DNA of 64,000 bases from Ciborinia camelliae (Eukaryota > Ascomycota > Leotiomycetes > Helotiales > Sclerotiniaceae). The stretch is taken from NCBI GenBank assembly GCA_025890175.1, contig JANPYM010000005.1:1316440-1380439 (forward strand), given 5' to 3'. Below, one piece after another: positions 23,961-34,669 of this stretch. A program made the translations under genes and the position numbers. Numbering within the stretch: position 1 is the first letter of the stretch; each line of letters begins with the position of its first letter. The notes under the pieces are model-generated. The model was not told where the DNA came from and did no database searches. It saw nothing but the letters and a program-made list of their open reading frames with translations.

Positions 23961-25038
23961 TTAGAAACGTGGTCGTTTTTGGGAGGGTCCTCCATGTGAC
24001 TGTTCCCTGACTCTTTTGCGCTCAATTTCTTCCTTCATAATACGTTCTGCTTCGCTCATTCTTTTTGGCTGTTCGAATACAGGGGCTTTCTTGCCTCCTA
24101 GAGCATTTTTCTTGGCCGCCGAAAAAACATTCTTTGGCTTACTTTGGAATCCCATCTTCAAGGAAACTTTGGCAGGGGCTGGCGTTGCCTCTGGATTTGT
24201 AGGCCCTGTAGATTTGCCGTTATCCTTTGCCGGTGTTTCGGAGGGCTTATCCTCATCCTTCACTGTCCCGAAAGGTGTACCGCCAGTCAGCGTCTTGTTC
24301 TCCACTGGCGCGATAGTTTTGCTTTCGGTGTTTGAGACGGTAGGTTTGGTACCAAAACTAAGCTTTATTTTCTCTCCCTCCTCCCTCTTAAGCTCTCGTT
24401 CTTGCTCATCCATCTCCGATTCCCCACGAGCTTCCGCATCTTGCTTTGCGCGACGTACCTGCTCTTTTATAAGCATTTGCTCACGCTCCTCATCGCCCTT
24501 ATCTTGTCTCTCTTTCTTCCTAATCGCATCTTGTCGTCTTAAGGCCTCGGGTGAGTTATCAATCCATGCTACTTGTATACCTTTGTCCGTTTCCTCCACC
24601 CGGCATAAACTTTCTCTGCCCAAAAACTTCGCAAACTCTGTCAAAGATGGCCATTTCGTTGAGTTCATATGAACATGCTCCTTGTTGCTGATATACTCCT
24701 GGTAGAAATGATTCAGATTGACTTGTTTCTCGCCGTGAGAGGTTCGTAATAATTGGAGAAAGTCCCGCTGGAATTGATTGCTGTAATCATTGATATATTT
24801 CTTAGGATCTTCACCAATTAGGAGCATTTGTCGTACATGTGACTCGGATTGTGTGTGCATTTTGAAGCCATTTTCGTCGCGCATTTGCCTCTCGCAAACC
24901 TATTCATCATGTTAGTTGGCAGATATGCGTATTTAGAGAGAATGTATTTACTTGGCAGTACCATCGTAGTCGCTGAAGTCCCTTGGACTTTAACTTGTTG
25001 TTCAAGAACTTCGTTGATCCAACTTCTGCTTTCGGCAT
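23961..25038 (-). CDS. KIN17 DNA/RNA-binding zinc-finger protein, 2 exons, 341 aa
   Basis: The model is complement(join(23961..24899,24952..25038)), with a 52-bp phase-0 intron splitting the zinc finger. The N-terminus MPKAEVGSTKFLNNKLKSKGLQRLRWYCQVCERQ is nearly diagnostic. The finger is Cys28-x2-Cys31-x12-His44-x5-His50. The Kin17 winged-helix domain follows (FLQLLRTSHGEKQVNLNHFYQEYISNKEHVHMNSTKWPSLTEFAKFLGRE, VAWIDNSPEALRRQ). A charged helical stretch (about 160-220) and a low-complexity tail with KRPRF at the end complete it. The C-terminal tandem SH3/KOW module of animal KIN17 is not seen, which is usual as far as I know for shorter fungal forms. KIN17 is nuclear and linked to DNA damage response, replication and RNA processing. 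Confidence 0.93.
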
Positions 25039-25967
25039 ATTGTCGATTTGGGATTCTGGAAGTTTTGTTGCACTTCTGATGCCAAAATCAACATTTGACA
25101 GATTGAAAAAAGGGAGGTTTGGTTGCAAACTTGATATCAGAGAGTCTTCAATATCTTAGGAAAAACTGTCGCGGGAATTCTGAAAGGGAAGTTGAAGTGG
25201 TGAGGCGAGGGGCCTTTTTGATTGAATTCGGTAGAAGTTGCGCGCCTCGGCGATTATTCCTAGCCTTGTGGTCAATGCACACTAATCATTCCCTACAAGT
25301 AGCCTTTCTTCGCTTCCTCAAGGACAAACTCCCTGATGACATCTATAGTCGTATATATCTACATCTGATCTCCTTCAGGAAAATAAAGGTATTGTCTTAT
25401 TCTTTTGTAATATGAACCTTCAAAAGTGCTCTTAAGCTGTATAGCATTGGGGTATATTATTATTTCTGTTAATCAGCGACCCCGTTTGAGGAAATGTGGA
25501 AACCCCAGTGTGAATACCACTGAGCCATCTAGGTGTTTGCTTGTTTCTTGGATATGGAAAGATGAATTAATTAAAACTACCGACATTGCAAGGTTCGGTT
25601 GAGTTTGCTCCGTTTGCTCTATTTGCTTGCTTGGTGGGCCCAATGAACGTAGTTGGCGAGCGTGTTCATTCGGGCGAGGGATTGAAATCCTGATAGTCGA
25701 TGCAATTCTCTCTACCTAATATAGACCCAAAAGATAGTATATTGTTAAAAGTATGCAGTGTGTTGGGCTCTGGTCTCGGCACCTTTCCTCGAGAGAGAAA
25801 GGTGACCAATACCGCCATTTCATTGTTCTGAGTGTAATTGAACATTCATATTGCTCATGTTCTATAGCTCTCTATTCCTCTTCTTGAAATTGTTAGTCTC
25901 AAAGGAAAGCAAACATTGGAATGTCACTTTCGACCTGCCTCTTTGCTCCATCATTATTTCCTTCCCA
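25039..25967. other. Intergenic region: KIN17 promoter and purine-permease 3' flank
   Basis: Both flanking genes are on the minus strand. A CT-rich 3' flank precedes the permease stop. No gene or clear repeat was recognised. Confidence 0.5.
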
Positions 25968-27940
25968 TTACGACTTTCTTCCCAAGCTCTTCCTAGCAGA
26001 ACTCATAGTCCTCATACTTTCCCTCCTCTCTTCCCCCCCAATCGCTTCACCAATCCCACCTATACTCTTCGGAAACGCCATCTCAGGCATCTCCCACGTC
26101 CTCTCTCCATGCCCATTCACACTCGGACCCCCTGGAACCTCATCTTTCCTTGCACTTACTACATCATGACTCTTCGTACTCTTGTTACTTTTCGCCACAC
26201 TCCCCCTCGTCCTATGTCCCCCCACACTATTTGCCTTGCTACCCACATCCTCGGCATCAAAATCCCATTCCCTCCAAAAGTCCCGCTTTCCCCTCGTGGC
26301 TCTCCTTACCCATCCAGGCAACAGCCCCCCCCTTACTTTATACGTCCAATAATCCTTCAATTCATAATCATGTGGCATGATTCTCCCTCCAGACATCTTT
26401 GCTACAATCCAAGCTGAGGTATTAAGTAACGTATACGTGACAATTCCCGCAATCAGTCCGTAAGCAATCGAATATGTAAAAGGCATAATCGCTAGTGTCA
26501 AGAATGCCGGGATAGAATCCCCCAAGTATCTCCAATTGATCTCTGTGCAAGCGCGCGCCATCATCGCACCAACGAGTATCAAAGTACAACCGGTTGCCCA
26601 GGGAGGTATGCTAGCGAAAATTGGAGCAAAAAAAAGACTGATGAAGAAACAAAAACCGGTGGTGACGGCTGTAAGACCTGTTACCCCACCTTCTGAGATA
26701 CCAGCGCCGGATTCAATGAACGCAGTGACGGGCGGAGAACCCACGAATGAGCCAAGAGATATACCAAAAGCGTCGACGAGGTACGCTACGGCGCTGCCCT
26801 CAAAATCTTGCGTGTCTTCGTCGATGGCTCCACAGAAACGGGCCATCGAGTATAATGTACCAGTGCAATCAAGGATATCGACGTAAAGAAATGTGACAAG
26901 TGCGGATGCGAATTGTCCGGCTCCAGCTCCTGTAATATTCCAATCTTGTGCAGCAAGAACTCGAGAAATGGGATGAAAGGTGACGACTTTCTTGAAAAAC
27001 TCAAAAGCCGCATCGCCAGAAATGGTGGGAGGAAAATAGGTTACAGAAGTATTGCGTGGCCAGGAAACAATAGAGACAAGGAGAATTCCTGCTATGACGG
27101 CACCTTTGACCCGGTACATCATAAGGAACGCTGTGAACATTCCCCCACCGAATATGCCAAGCCACATAGTAGGACTTCGCATTTTGCCGGATGTACAGGT
27201 TCCGTCTGGAGCAATAAGTTCGGGTATACAACCAGTCAGTTGAAGAGGTACATCGGCATTACTGCCTGTGATGGCTCCAATTCCCGCACTGTAAGTGAGT
27301 CCAATGAGAGCGAGGTAAAGTCCGATACCTGCGCCGCTGGCAATCTTCAAGCTTCGAGGTATTGCGCGAGCAAGCCATTGCCTAAGTCCGAGTATTGAAA
27401 GCGCAACAAATAGCAACCCTTCAATGAAGACGGCTGTTAGTGCTAGTCTGTAGGAGACTGGTCCTTGGCCATGTATTCCGACAACCTGGTAGGCAAAATA
27501 TGCATTAAGACCCATTCCGGGGGCTAGAGCGATAGGCATATTTGCAAAAACCCCCATGCAAAAGCTTGTGAGGGCAGATATCGCTGCTGTACCTGTAACC
27601 AAGTCTTGGTTGACCTCTTGAACGCATATCTGGTAATCGGGATCCGTTGAACTATCTAGGCAAAAGGTATCCGTGGAACCGGAAGGATAGTGGCATACAC
27701 ATGTTCCTCCAGTAGCTTGAAAGATGTGAGCGAAGCTATCCCAGATACGTTTCAAAACTTACCTGATACGATCGAAGCATTGACTGAAATGATGTAGGCC
27801 ATTGCGAAGAATGTAGCGAGACCGGCTCTTACTTCTGTCAAAAACCTGGAGCCTTTTCTCTCATATCTATGCCCGGAGAATTCAAGCCTGAATCTTCTTC
27901 CAACAGCGCTCTTTGCCACAGTCATATTCGTCTTCTCCAC
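25968..27940 (-). CDS. AzgA-type purine (adenine/guanine/hypoxanthine) permease, 2 exons, 641 aa
   Basis: The model is complement(join(25968..27715,27763..27940)), with a 47-bp intron (GTAAGT donor) in phase 1. The first exon gives KGSRFLTEVRAGLATFFAMAYIISVNASIVS, the first membrane helix and entry signature of the family. After the cysteine-bearing GGTCVCHYPSGSTDTFC loop comes DLVTGTAAISALTSFCMGVFANMPIALAPGMGLNAYFAY, the AzgA substrate-site motif. Further blocks are KIASGAGIGLYLALIGL, YVDILDCTGTLYSMARF, FVGSPPVTAFIESGAGISEGGVTGLTAV and PPWATGCTLILVGAMM. About 12-14 hydrophobic helices are present. The C-terminal tail of about 140 residues is cytosolic and Ser/Arg/Lys-rich. In Aspergillus, AzgA takes up adenine, guanine and hypoxanthine with protons at the plasma membrane. 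Met6 (27925) is an alternative start. Confidence 0.93.
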
Positions 27941-28463
27941 CTAAAGTCCCATAAGCATTAGAATATCCAAAAGCCTGCTCACTTTACATACCCAACCCAT
28001 CATGTAAACCTATATTTATATCATGCAATGAAAGATGGTGGTCCTCTCTTGTATACAATATATTGTGATTCCTCTTATATAGTCGATGTTATATGCGTGA
28101 CCCCAAATTATTGTAAAAGCTAAGTATTTCTTATTGGTCAACCAGGTAAGATTGTCCAGTATAGTCTAACTTCACTGGCAGACTTGGCCAAGTTAGAATG
28201 AATATGACTTTCTGGTATATTTGAAAAGTTCCTGAGAAGTAATATATCCGATCGCTCCAACATTCATCCGTTATAGACATGAAACGCAAGATATAATGGT
28301 TCAAGATGATTCAAAAGAATGAACATGCTGATACCGTGGCGACGCTAATACGAGAAGTGTTTGGATTGCATAAAATGATCGAAAGGGTTTTGAGAAACGG
28401 GTTGCCACCGAAAGCGCGGGATCAAAATTTGGAGATTTTTGTGCCAAAATGGAGGAAGAAAAG

Positions 28464-28496
28464 ATAAAATAAAATAAAATAAAATAAAATAAAATA
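28464..28496 (+). repeat. AAAAT pentanucleotide microsatellite
   Basis: Six to seven tandem AAAAT units without interruption, upstream of the purine permease gene. Confidence 0.95.
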
Positions 28497-28688
28497 CTAC
28501 GATGAAGGCAAAAGGATAGATGGTTGAAATGGCAGAAATAGTAACAGAACATATGGATGGCACATGCCCGGTAGTCACTGCAGCTATGTATATGTAACGT
28601 GTAGCATGACAAAATCAATCAATCACAATCAAGATCAAGATCATATAATATTAAAATCAAAATCGAAATCGAAATCAAAATCAAACAA

Positions 28689-28716
28689 TCAAACAAACAA
28701 ACAAACAAACAAACAA
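28689..28716 (+). repeat. AAAC tetranucleotide microsatellite
   Basis: About seven CAAA units in tandem. They are preceded by a degenerate AATCAA/AATCGA hexamer stretch from about 28614. Confidence 0.95.
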
Positions 28717-30027
28717 GTTGACAACCGTCTGAACTGAATTGAACTTGAGCTTGAACCGAACTGAACTCTGAGATTACCTAATAAAGTATTACTGTACCGG
28801 TAACTTTACTATTACGCGTACGGTATGGTATGGTGGCTCAACGCTTTGAATTTAATGTTAAAGTTAAAGGCTTGATTGGGTAGAGTAGATAAGGAGTAGC
28901 TGGAGGTGTAAAGTGTACCTTAGGTGAAGGTGTAGATGAAGGTGTAGGTGTAGGTACCTAGGTGGTAAGGTAAGGAGGTAAGGAAGGGTAAGGTTACCGG
29001 TGATCGTACCGTACCACCACTTGTACTTGTACTGGACCGTCAGTAGGTATTCATTCTTATGTCGGGGACAACAGCAATAACAAAAAAAACAATATAATCC
29101 CAATTAGGAGTCAAGTCCGCCAAATTCAGGATAGTGTAATTCGGGATACACTACCGAGAGTAGCAGCTCGGTGTCGTCTCACATTATCTGATATATTAGA
29201 AGTAATAATTTCCATAAAACCCATTTTGCCTCGCCTATATCAGCTAGGAACACGAATATCTCTCTCTCATGTTACAAATGATGAAATTCCAAATACTCCT
29301 AATAGCCGAAGCTGGTCAGGACAACAGAAAAAACTCAATTATTTTGGAAGGGAAATTACCGGACGGCACCGAAATGTACTGGATACGTTACGAGGAATTT
29401 CAGGAAATGAATTCAGCCATCACTTCCCAAGCCAGTCAAAGGGCACCTTCAAGCTTCCGGTATCAACCCCCTCCTCTTCCCCCCCCCAAGGACTGATAAC
29501 GACCAGAATTGCCATTCGTCAGCATCCAATTGAGCAATCCAAACCTGGCCAGCTTGTAGTTGTATTCGGGGTTAGACAGTTAGAGCTACCAAATCTGAGA
29601 CAAGCGAAGATTCATTTCTCCCGGCTGTTGTGCGAGTAATCTTGTGTAACTTATTAGCTTCTTGGATTATTGATACATATGCCCTCATCCAACCCAATTT
29701 TTAAAGTTCCGTTGTCATAATGGCAACGATTTCTGCACTGTTTTCTCCTCGTGACACAATAACGGCCGCAGGGATCGGTGAAGCTGCAAGCCGCAGCTAC
29801 TTTTCGGCTGAATTGTTCAGCTTGAATTTAACCAACTGTGATCATGGATCATATGCTTACGCTCTGAGAGCCTCGGTTGCTTATCGATGCTTGACTGAAG
29901 AGGCGATTGTGGTAAAGTTTGTGTGTAAAGGCCAACCCAATTATACAGTCCGAGTCAATTTTGTGCCTCTGGCTTTATTTGTCACCATGCAGGGCACGTA
30001 ATTGAATTATTAAACTGCCGACGAATT

Positions 30028-30053
30028 AATTGCACACAAGGTTGTGTGCAATT
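30028..30053. repeat. Perfect inverted repeat, 12-bp arms with 2-bp spacer
   Basis: The left arm AATTGCACACAA and right arm TTGTGTGCAATT are exact reverse complements around GG. No flanking U-run marks it as a terminator, and no adjacent gene claims it. Confidence 0.95.
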
Positions 30054-31610
30054 GATTGGAAGTCATAGAAAAATGTCTACGAAATGTACGTTGCCTAACA
30101 GAGTTAGCAATTCTGCACAATTAGTTGAACGGAAGGGTTTGATATTGAAGCAGAAGCAGAAGCAGAGAAGCCCTGCGGATGCAACATTGACAAACGGGTA
30201 CTTACTGCTTTGGTCGTAACACTTTGTAAAGAAAGAGCCAATCACCCCGCCGGTTTAACTTCAAGCCTATCCAGATTTCCCTTAGACATGATATACGATC
30301 TGTACCCATGCGTGCATCGATGTACATATATGCGCTATGTTGTACAGCAGGTGGGGGATTTATTTTATGTTGTGGGGACTGGGAGTTCGTGTTGACAACT
30401 ACTTGTTGCTGTAAAGAGCAGATCTCTCCAAATGGGATTCTATTGCAGGAAGATCCATCCAAGTTGAACATTACTTTTGGTAGCTCCAGAACTTCGAAAA
30501 TAATTTCATTTGATAATGTCCAAGTTGAATTGGACATTGAAAATCGGACCATATATCATCCATAGTGTACAAGCGGTTGAAGGCCAATAGCTGGGCAAAT
30601 ATCAAATGTGGAAAGAATAACCCGCAGAATAGTAGGTACTCCCTGTCCAACAAAATGATTACAAAAAGAGACGGGCATGCGTCGAACGAGATTTTGATCT
30701 GTGCCGAATAAGGAAAACCAGCGTCTTACACTGTATTCGGTGGAGACTTGTGTTAAAATGAGGCTCATAATCTTGACCTTCTGATGGTTGATTATTGCTA
30801 GCTTGGTCATACCTCGATTTTGAATTACGCAATCTGCATAAGTGAAATGAGACAGACCCAGATAATACTAGACCGAAGAGTTCGAAGTATCCCCTGGTAG
30901 TTTATCAAGTGTAGTGCTTGTCATTTCCTTAGCATGGTACGGAAAGCTACATTGAGCGGAAGGAAGATAATATCACGCAGTGAGGAGAGCCGAAAATAGG
31001 GATATAAGCACCCGCACATGTGATATCGTATTGCCCAACATTAGTTCTGACAATCTGAAAGGTGGTGCGTGAAGGCGATTATCTTCCGGTGCGGGACTTG
31101 ATAGTCACATGGCAGTGGCACTTGGTATTGCTTTGGTCGAGATGCACCATTCGAACAATGGTGATGAAGCGACCAACTCCGTTTTGTAAATAGGGACTCA
31201 GCAATCATTTACATGTCTCAACATGTTATGATTTGTGCTTCACTTGAAACGCGATTAGAAGGCCTAAATAAAGGTATCTGAGTTTTTGGTCTAAAATGAC
31301 AACGACGTTTTCCATTTGCTGGGGCTTTGAAGAGATGATCCAGATACCCCCCTAGACTTGCGTAAAGAAATTACAATATTGGTGAATTATTGTGAAGCAA
31401 GCTCCGATCCAATGTTTGAAAGGATGTGTGCAGCTGGGTATGAACGGATTTTTTAGTTCTATACAGTAAAAATTTAAACATATACATTTTGGATATGTGC
31501 ATAAATTCGTTCCCCAAGCTTTTAATGCCGCCAATGCACCATGCCCAATTTCATGGAGTTCTAAACGCCGCTTCCCTTGGAATGCCTACCTTTTCCAATT
31601 CGCTTTTTAT

Positions 31611-33426
31611 CTATTCTAAAAATGTAAAAAGATTTGTATGCAATATGTTCATCGCGCGCGTGGCCTCGTAAGCGTCTATGACACAAGATATGTTGATTTC
31701 ACTCGCTCCTGAAGGTCGCTCGTTAGTTAGTTATCGAATCGATGTATGGGACGGAGATTCTAAATTTACCCTGAGATATCATTTCGATATTGACGTTATT
31801 TTCTCCTAGGGTGGAAAACATTTTGCCAGCAATTCCAACCATATTTTTCATTTCCGAACCAACCAGACTGAGGATGGCCATTTCACTCAGGATGCTGACT
31901 TCGCCGCACTCTTGGAGCTCCGCCTTGGTTCGCTGCATATCTTCCGCAGAGATGTGTGCCGAATGAACGGCCATGGAAACATGGACCTCACTGGTAGAAA
32001 TAAGATCAACAGAAATCTGTCGATTGTCCAGTATGGAAAACACCTTGGCAAAGAAACCATGCGAAATCGATCTTTTGTTCGAGTGTACGTTGATGACGGA
32101 TATCTTGTCCTTGATAGTAACGGCTGTAGGACGTTTAGGCGTCTTCTTCGAGTCTATAGGGCTTGGGGGTTTTAGATGGGTATGCTGTGAAGGTTCTAAT
32201 ATAGGATCTGGTAGAATTATTGTGCCATTTCCTCGTGGATTCTTAACATTCTTTATCCGGATCCGGATCGGTGGGGTCGCTCGGATGACTTGATCCATAG
32301 TCAGATGATGGATGACCTCCGAACCATAGAACGTCAATTCTGCCGCTTCGGATGGTGTTATAGTGGACAAAAGTCTCGCGGTTGGCACTTTGGAGGGATC
32401 TGCAGTAAATATGCCATCAACTTCTTTCCATACCTGCAATTCTTCTGCCGCGAGTCCAACAGCCACCAATGCCGCGCAAAGATCTGTATATCCTCTCCCA
32501 ATTTCTCCATCCATTAAACCACCTGGAACAGTTCCGAAATATCCAGTGATAATGGGCACTCTATCCTGACAAGCGTCTATCTTCTCTTTTATCGCCGCGG
32601 CCACGTCTCTGTAAAACTCTAAGTTCATTCCCTTCGGCGTCTTAAAATGAATAGCATCTGAGAGGTCTAGGTATTCGGCATCGACTCCCTATAAAATTGT
32701 CAGTACCTGACAATTGAAAATACTTGATGTAGCTACCCTGTCTTGTAATAAAGCTGAAACAAATCTACAGCTAAGTTTCTCTCCGAAACTGACCAGGCGA
32801 TCCTTTGATCTGGAATCGATTTCCAAGTGCCATCGTTCAACAGCTAACCGATATTCCCGTATCTCTTTACATTCTGTTTCAATGTCCTTCGCAAGCTTCG
32901 AGGCTATAGCCTCATCCTGTATATGCGACTTTGCTGCCGCAATATGATCGTCGCGGATAACGTCAACCAACCCTTCGTATTTGCTGACTAAACTCTTATA
33001 ATGATCGGATTCCGAGTCTTTCAAAGCATTGACGGATTGAAGGACACTGTGGATTTCTAACAATCTGTAAAGACCAGCATTAGTATATCTGCGCATCCGC
33101 AGTTGTTTCTGGTTTTAGGAATCCTCACCGACTTGTTGTGCCCTCGACCTTCTTCCCAGTACTCCTCGCGGAGCAAACAACTGCGATTCTATGATCTCTT
33201 AAGCTTGCACTGGAAGGCCAATTAGTTTCAGAATGGCTTTGACTGGCAATGTCCTATAATCCACCCACCGTACAATGTCTTCCGCAATATTTACAGCGAA
33301 TTTGCCGACACTGGTACCACCAAATTTCTGTACTACCCAGCTTCGATGACTGTCATTGTGATTCAAAGAATTGGAAATTAACGGTGAAGCATCATAATGC
33401 CCATTGCACTGAACTTCAGTCGTCAT
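31611..33426 (-). CDS. Aspartate kinase (aspartokinase), 5 exons, 527 aa
   Basis: The model is complement(join(31611..31708,31770..32688,32737..33064,33129..33209,33269..33426)). Introns are 48-64 bp and the phases close on 528 codons. The kinase signature VQKFGGTSVGK is at residues 32-42, followed across introns by RDHRIAVVCSARSTGKKVEGTTSRLLEI. The catalytic domain continues with ALLQDRGVDAEYLDLSDAI, VPIITGYFGTVPGGLMDGEIGRGYTDLCAALVAVGL, LQVWKEVDGIFTADPSKVPTA and AAELTFYGSEVIHHLTMDQV. Two C-terminal ACT domains end in VNIEMISQGASEINISCVIDAYEATRAMNILHTNLFTFLE. The enzyme makes 4-phospho-aspartate, the first step towards threonine, methionine and isoleucine. In yeast the ACT part mediates threonine feedback. 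I chose the first ATG in frame; a nearby upstream exon is not excluded. Confidence 0.95.
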
Positions 33427-34669
33427 TGTCCAAAACTGTCGGTGGAGAATTGTAATTGGTTACAGCAAAGATCTGCAAGATAGATAGATGAGTGAGGAGT
33501 TATAAGTGAAATAATTGTGCTATTTGAAGAGAAGGGTAAGAAAATGGTATAAAAGTTGAGAGATTGATTTGGAAAGAGTCATAACAGACGTACTAGGTAT
33601 ATGTATGTACAATTCGTTAATTAGTAGAAACAATTATTTTTTGAATCTGCATCGGCATCATATCGGAGTCCGGACCAGTCAATGCGGGCGGGACCCATTC
33701 ATCAGTCACGTCAGTACTCAGAGGCCCATGTCCTTCAATCAAGTCTTTATCATTAGCGAGCCTGCAAGGAAAATAGATCGGAGCTAAGATAAGATTGATG
33801 GAGAAATAGAAAAGGGGGAGAAGAGAGCGGAGGGGAGGCGAGATATCAAGTGATGTTGAATATAGAGTAAATATTTGTCCGAGTAATAAGTTTATGGTTA
33901 GGTCGATATTGCGTGATATTGTAGTATGATTAGGTAGACTTTGGCTTTTCACAAAGAGGATATATTTAGGAAGTTGAAAGGGAGGATGATAAAACTATCA
34001 AAGATTTCCATTCATGAATATACAACAAACACCAATCAGGTGGCGCCTGTTGAGAGTGGGCTATTTATTTATTGTTCTAGAAGAATAAATAATGTTGTGT
34101 AAATGCTTCGCATCTTTGTTTTGCGTCTCATGAGGTAATAAATAGTAGCTGATTCTGAATATAGGAGGACTTCATCAATGAATGAATGAATCTATCGAGA
34201 TTCTTGAAGCTTCGAGATGATTGGCACCTTAGTGCTTCGATGACATTACTAAAAGGACATTATTTTGAGGACAGTCTTTAAGGACAGACCAAGTACTAAT
34301 AAAATCATATTTGAAACTCATTTCTATGTGTTTCTTTTCCTCTCGCCATTATCCCCCTAATAAATAATTACAATAGCAAAGCTACCCTTAGCACGGCAAA
34401 CGCCATCCAACGCTATACTCCAAAGATGCTGGAGCCAAAAACCTCAATAGCCCAATCAGCGAAGAAATACTCAGATAATCAAGACAATCCCAAATATACA
34501 CCTTAGGTACCCGCCCATTCTACAGCCATTCGTATAGTCGTTGGTCGTTAAAAAATCATCCTTCCTAGTCACATTATCCAACCCAACCCTAGATCATCCA
34601 TGACGCCGCACCTTTGACCCAATTATTCAATATAAAGAAGGCCTTTCAAGCCCAAGACATAGACCCCAA
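33427..34669. other. Intergenic region: aspartate kinase promoter and RFX 3' flank
   Basis: About 1.2 kb between two minus-strand genes. No Gcn4-type TGACTCA site was found by eye, and no gene or strong repeat was seen. Confidence 0.5.

Larger units (their letters stand above)
27941..31610. other. 3.7-kb gene-poor region between the permease and aspartate kinase genes
   Basis: The left part should carry the permease promoter. Short A-rich microsatellites occur at 28464-28496 and 28689-28716, and GGTGTAGGTGTAGG-type repeats near 28918-28985. A 12-bp-arm inverted repeat is at 30028-30053. Open frames at 29269-29496, 29720-30001 and 30210-30565 have no recognised relatives or convincing splice structure and are not called. 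Confidence 0.5.

Noticed and set aside
24016..24672. 218-codon plus-strand open frame rich in Ser/Phe
   Set aside because: It is the complement of the KIN17 coding exon; its composition mirrors Lys/Glu-rich coding on the other strand.
25851..26417. 188-codon plus-strand frame rich in Pro/His/Thr
   Set aside because: It overlaps the purine-permease C-terminal exon antisense and starts without a good context.
29226..30565. Series of short plus-strand frames between the permease and aspartate kinase genes
   Set aside because: None shows a domain or joins to another through plausible introns; the longest starts at a non-ATG codon.
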